In this document: one piece after another, positions 60,578 to 64,000 of the stretch
Layout of the letters: every line of letters begins with the position of its first letter
Numbering within the stretch: the first letter of the stretch is position 1
NCBI RefSeq assembly: GCF_907177275.1
Contig: NZ_CAJSLV010000044.1
Coordinates: 120,480-184,479, forward strand
DNA: 64,000 nt
Direction: 5' to 3'
Source: Actinacidiphila cocklensis
Lineage (GTDB): Bacteria > Actinomycetota > Actinomycetes > Streptomycetales > Streptomycetaceae
Translations under genes and position numbers: made by a program
Notes under the pieces: generated by a model
Database searches by the model: none
What the model was told of the DNA's origin: nothing
Seen by the model: the letters and a program-made list of their open reading frames with translations, nothing else

Positions 60578-62118
60578 CGACCCAGCCCTTCACCCAGCCG
60601 CGCCGCACCTATCTGATCGGCAAGGCACGACCCAACGCGATCGTGGGGAAGAACCGCGAGACCGGCGAGATCGTGCTGATCGTGCTCGGCGCGGGACTCG
60701 GCATGCTCAACGGCCTGCTGGTGCCGATACTGCTGCTGCGGATCGTCGGCCTGATCGGCTGGCCGTTGCTCGCACTGGCCGCGGTCTTCCTGCCCTACCG
60801 GCGGCGCACCTTCTACCGCTGGTTCGAGATCAACCGCACCTACCGCCGTACGCTGCGGGTCTCGCCCACCTACCGCTCGTCGGTGCAGGAGGCGGGCACC
60901 GCGCTGGACGGGCGGGAGATCGAGGTGGGTCCGCCGCCGGGGATCGGGCGGATCAGCTGGCTGGCAGCGCCGTTCGGCCCGGACGAGATCGCGGTGCTGC
61001 TGCACGTGGACCGGCGTACGGTGACGGCGGCCATCGAGATCGAGGGTCCCGGTGTCGGCCTGCGGGACAGCGAGGACCAGGAAGCCCTGGTGGAACGCTT
61101 CGGCACGCTGCTCAAGCACGTGGCGAACGGCGACGGCTTCGTCACCCGCCTGCAGATGCTGGCCCGTACGCTGCCCGCCGACCCCGACGCGCACGCCAAG
61201 GACGTCGCCCAGCGCGGCGACCCGGACGCGGACCGGTGGCTCAAGGAGTCCTACGAGCAGCTCCAGTCGATGGTGTCGACGTCGTCCGAGCAGCACCGGG
61301 CGTACCTGGTGGCGTGCATGCACTTCACCCGCGAGCTGGCCGCCGAGGGCAACGCGATGGCCCGCGCGACGGTGGTGCGCGGCACCAAGGTCGACAAGGA
61401 CGCGGGCCTGGCCGCGGTGATGGCCCGTGAGCTGACCGACATCTGCGCCCGGCTCGCCGAGGCCGACATCCGGGTCAGGCAGCCGCTGGGCCAGGCGCGG
61501 CTGGCGTCGCTGGTGCACTCGATGTACGACCCGGACCACCCGATCGACCACATCCAGGCGATGACCAGGCGCAACGCCTGGCCGGCCGAACTGGACGCGA
61601 CCGAGCCGACCTTCCTGCAGGCCAAGACCCGCGAGTCGATGACCCGTGCGCCCTGGCACCATTCGACGGCCTGGATCAAGGAGTGGCCGCTGACGCCGGT
61701 CGGGGTGAACTTCCTGGCCCCGCTGCTGGTGCACACCCCCGACGTGATCCGTACGGTCGCGGTGACGATGGACCTGGAGCCGACGGACGTCGCGATCGAG
61801 CGGATGCTGACCGAGAAGACCAACGACGACGCCGAGGCCAGCCGTGCCGCGAAGATGAACCGGGTGGTGGACCCGCGGGACATCGCCCACCACGGCCGGA
61901 TCGACCAGCGCGGCGAGGACCTGGCCAGCGGCGCGGCGGGAGTGAACCTGGTGGGGTACATCACCGTCTCGTCGCGCTCCCCCGAAGCGCTGGCGCGCGA
62001 CAAGCGCACCATCCGTGCTTCCGCCGGTAAGTCGTATTTGAAGCTTGAGTGGTGCGATCGTGAGCACCACCGGGCATTCGTCAATACGTTGCCGTTCGCG
62101 ACCGGCATCCGCCGCTAG
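60574..62118 (+). CDS. SCO6880-family protein of T4SS-like systems
   Basis: A 514-residue protein. Two N-terminal helices (EIVLIVLGAGLGMLNGLLVP and IVGLIGWPLLALAAVFL) form a PrgI-like membrane part. The rest is soluble: FGPDEIAVLLHVDRRTVTAA, ... AYLVACMHFTRELAAEGNAM, ... EWPLTPVGVNFLAPLLVHTP. It matches the family annotated 'SCO6880', which is typically next to VirB4-like ATPases in actinobacterial conjugation and secretion loci and may supply the VirB4 N-terminal part. The GTG overlaps the previous stop by four bases. Confidence 0.8.
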   Translation: MTTQPFTQPRRTYLIGKARPNAIVGKNRETGEIVLIVLGAGLGMLNGLLVPILLLRIVGLIGWPLLALAAVFLPYRRRTFYRWFEINRTYRRTLRVSPTYRSSVQEAGTALDGREIEVGPPPGIGRISWLAAPFGPDEIAVLLHVDRRTVTAAIEIEGPGVGLRDSEDQEALVERFGTLLKHVANGDGFVTRLQMLARTLPADPDAHAKDVAQRGDPDADRWLKESYEQLQSMVSTSSEQHRAYLVACMHFTRELAAEGNAMARATVVRGTKVDKDAGLAAVMARELTDICARLAEADIRVRQPLGQARLASLVHSMYDPDHPIDHIQAMTRRNAWPAELDATEPTFLQAKTRESMTRAPWHHSTAWIKEWPLTPVGVNFLAPLLVHTPDVIRTVAVTMDLEPTDVAIERMLTEKTNDDAEASRAAKMNRVVDPRDIAHHGRIDQRGEDLASGAAGVNLVGYITVSSRSPEALARDKRTIRASAGKSYLKLEWCDREHHRAFVNTLPFATGIRR

Positions 62119-62143
62119 TCGTCGTCACGAGGAGGCCATCGCC

Positions 62144-63571
62144 ATGCCCATGCTGGACCCTCTTGCGGCGCTCACCGACGCGTTCACCAGCTTCCTCTTC
62201 GGCCGGGTCGAGTCGACCCGGCTGCCGGTGCGGACCTCCACGGGTCAGGCGCAGGCGGTCTACCTGCCGACCGCCGCGCCGGGACTCGGCGACTCCGGAG
62301 TGATCATCGGGCGCGAGGTCTACTCGGGCAAGGGCTACATCTACGACCCCTTCCAGCTCTACGGCCAGCAGCTGCCGGCCCCGCACTGGCTGGTACTCGG
62401 CGAGTCCGGCAACGGCAAGTCGGCGCTGGAGAAGACCTACGTGCTGCGCCAACTGCGCTTCCGCGACCGGCAGGTGGTGGTGCTCGACGCGCAGGGCGAG
62501 GACGGCGTCGGCGAGTGGAACCTGATCGCCAGGGCGATGGGCCTGACCCCGATCCGGCTGGACCCGATGGCGGCCCTCGACGGCGGCATCAAGCTCAACC
62601 CGCTGGACCCGGCGATCACCGTGACCGGCCAGCTGGCGCTGCTGCGCACCATCATCGAGGTGGCGATGGGCCGCGGCCTGGACGAGCGGTCCGGTTTCGC
62701 GCTGAAGGTCGCGCACGCCTTTGTCGCCGAGACGGTGACGGAGCGCCAGCCGATCCTGACCGACATCGTCGACCGGCTGCGGCACCCGATGCCGGAGTCC
62801 GCCGAGGCGATGAACGTCGACCTGGACGACGTGCGCGCCTGGGGCCTGGACGTGGCCCTGGTGCTCGACCGGCTGGTCGACGGCGACCTGCGCGGCATGT
62901 TCGACGGGCCGACGAGCGCGGGCATCGACCTGGACTCGCCGCTGATCGTCTTCGACCTGTCGCACATCGACCGCAACTCCATCGCGATGCCCATCCTGAT
63001 GGCGATCGTCGGGGTGTGGCTGGAGCACACCTGGATCCGCCCCGACCGGAGGAAGCGCATCTTCCTGGTCGAGGAGGCCTGGCACATCATCAACTCGCCC
63101 TTCGTGGCGCAGCTCTTCCAGCGGCTGCTGAAGTTCGGCCGCCGGCTGGGACTGTCCTTCGTGGCCGTCGTCCACCACCTGTCCGACGTGGTCGACGGGG
63201 CCGCGGCGAAGGAGGCCGCCGCGATCCTGAAGATGGCCTCCACCCGCACCATCTACGCCCAGAAGGCCGACGAGGCGCGGGCGACCGGGCGGGTGCTCGG
63301 GCTGCCGCGCTGGGCGGTGGAGATCATCCCGACGCTGACCCCCGGCATCGCCGTGTGGGACGTCAACGGCAATGTGCAGGTGGTCAAGCACCTGATCACC
63401 GAGAGCGAACGCCCGCTGGTCTTCACCGACCGCGCCATGACCGAGTCCTCGGTGGAGCACGCCGCCGACATGGCCGCGGAGGCGGAAGCCGAGGCCGAGG
63501 CCCGCGCGGAGGCCCATGCAGCGGCCCAGGTCGCCCTCGCCAAGCAATTGGCCGACGACGCGGTGGCGTGA
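62144..63571 (+). CDS. VirB4/TraC-like ATPase
   Basis: A 475-residue P-loop ATPase that powers the channel. Walker A is LGESGNGKSALEKTYVL (GESGNGKS at 86-93), Walker B is RIFLVEEAWHIINSPF (EEAW at 310-313, typical of VirB4 proteins), and a sensor-like segment is SFVAVVHHLSDVVDG. The C-terminus ends in an Ala/Glu coiled coil (AAEAEAEAEARAEAHAAAQV). ATG 62144 follows GAGGAGG. The gene matches the ATP/GTP-binding cmdB-type position of S. coelicolor (from memory), whose loss affects development. Confidence 0.9.
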   Translation: MPMLDPLAALTDAFTSFLFGRVESTRLPVRTSTGQAQAVYLPTAAPGLGDSGVIIGREVYSGKGYIYDPFQLYGQQLPAPHWLVLGESGNGKSALEKTYVLRQLRFRDRQVVVLDAQGEDGVGEWNLIARAMGLTPIRLDPMAALDGGIKLNPLDPAITVTGQLALLRTIIEVAMGRGLDERSGFALKVAHAFVAETVTERQPILTDIVDRLRHPMPESAEAMNVDLDDVRAWGLDVALVLDRLVDGDLRGMFDGPTSAGIDLDSPLIVFDLSHIDRNSIAMPILMAIVGVWLEHTWIRPDRRKRIFLVEEAWHIINSPFVAQLFQRLLKFGRRLGLSFVAVVHHLSDVVDGAAAKEAAAILKMASTRTIYAQKADEARATGRVLGLPRWAVEIIPTLTPGIAVWDVNGNVQVVKHLITESERPLVFTDRAMTESSVEHAADMAAEAEAEAEARAEAHAAAQVALAKQLADDAVA

Positions 63572-63572
63572 C

Positions 63573-64000
63573 ATGGCGGCGCAGAAACGGGAGCAGAGCG
63601 GTGGCCTGCCCGACGGGCTGATCGTCGGCATCATCGCGTTCCTGCTGGGCGTCACCCTGCTGGTGTGGACGGCGACCGGCATCGCGGGGGTGCTCTCGCA
63701 CGGGGCGTGGCCGGGCGACGTGCACTTCACCCGCACCCCGCGGGCCATGCGCGCGCTGATCGGGCAGCCGCACGACGTCCCGGCGGCCTGGCCCGACGCG
63801 AAGCCCGGCGAGCTGCCGGGTGCGGGGCTGTTCTGGGGGAACTTCATCGGGCAGTTCATGGTGCTGATCACCGTCGCGGTGTGGGTGCTGAACGTCCTGG
63901 CGCGGCTGCGCACCCGCGGCGAGCGCCGCGGACCCCGCCCGCAGGCGGCTCCCGAGCCGGCCGCTGCCGCCGCGCCGGCGGCCGCGGCGGTGCCCTCGCC
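63573..64000 (+). CDS. T4SS coupling-protein-like membrane protein (partial)
   Basis: The start of a larger gene, cut by the window. The first 142 residues start MAAQKREQSGGLPDGLIVGI and hold two membrane helices (LIVGIIAFLLGVTLLVWTAT and FIGQFMVLITVAVWVLNVLA) followed by a Pro/Ala-rich segment. This is the usual N-terminus of VirD4/TraG-like proteins, which follow VirB4-like genes in actinobacterial loci. The ATPase part would lie beyond the edge. It follows the VirB4-like gene by one base. Confidence 0.7.
   Translation, partial: MAAQKREQSGGLPDGLIVGIIAFLLGVTLLVWTATGIAGVLSHGAWPGDVHFTRTPRAMRALIGQPHDVPAAWPDAKPGELPGAGLFWGNFIGQFMVLITVAVWVLNVLARLRTRGERRGPRPQAAPEPAAAAAPAAAAVPS

Noticed and set aside
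56567..64000. Integrative conjugative element
   Set aside because: No integrase, excisionase, relaxase, replication gene, att repeats or tRNA gene is visible, and base composition matches the neighbours.

Overview
The window is a high-GC actinobacterial chromosome segment, most likely Streptomyces or a close relative in the Streptomycetaceae. Gene order and protein sequence support this: a GlnR regulator, a LacI regulator, an HtrA-like protease with a CssRS-type two-component pair, mycothiol synthase, ppk, a CHAD protein, a NUDIX hydrolase, pstSCAB, Pit/DUF47, CsoR and a conserved membrane-protein cluster lie in an order I recall (not checked) from roughly the SCO4126-SCO4180 part of the S. 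coelicolor core. No rRNA, tRNA, CRISPR array or insertion sequence was recognised.

Left part, 1-9.4 kb: variable genes. These are the end of a DUF2516 gene, an XRE regulator overlapping an HbhA-like protein gene, a TPR protein, an ArsR/DUF5937 regulator that seems to start at ATC, a scar joining truncated DoxX and LysR genes, a phosphotransferase, a SigJ-type ECF sigma factor facing an NAD(P)-binding protein, a P-loop kinase facing a MerR regulator, a LysR remnant and a flavin reductase-like protein.

9.4-14.1 kb: the most novel part. A cytosolic M14-type peptidase gene, a divergent ThiF/MccB-like adenylating enzyme with an N-terminal peptide-binding (RRE-like) domain, and a 24-codon ORF whose stop overlaps the start of a second M14-type peptidase look like a small ribosomal-peptide (RiPP) biosynthetic cassette. 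Dispersed intergenic repeats border it.

14.1-32.9 kb: mostly housekeeping and regulation. It holds asd, a DapA-like protein, a phosphotransferase, a GntR-HAD operon, an Eis-like acetyltransferase, RsiG, dtd, YgfZ, a Nur-like regulator, nitrobindin with a 34-residue upstream membrane peptide, an operon of three similar membrane-anchored proteins, DsrE, DUF3099, DUF1416, a rhodanese behind a cysteine-type leader peptide, a DUF2993 protein, a membrane protein, a MoaD-like sulfur carrier and a hydrolase.

33-52.4 kb: nutrient and stress control. glnR (nitrogen) sits behind an overlapping upstream ORF. htrA-cssR-cssS (secretion stress), MFS-mshD, ppk-CHAD-NUDIX and pstSCAB (a clear four-unit PHO box), pit-DUF47 (low-affinity phosphate) and csoR (copper, with its palindromic operator) follow.

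52.4-64 kb: two small conserved proteins, a lipoprotein, a bicovalent-flavin oxidoreductase, a PAP2 phosphatase, and a transglycosylase/NlpC-P60 wall hydrolase divergent from a six-gene type IV secretion-like operon (VirB2-like, VirB8-like, VirB6-like, SCO6880 family, VirB4-like ATPase, coupling-protein-like) that runs off the right edge and resembles the cmd cluster of S. coelicolor.
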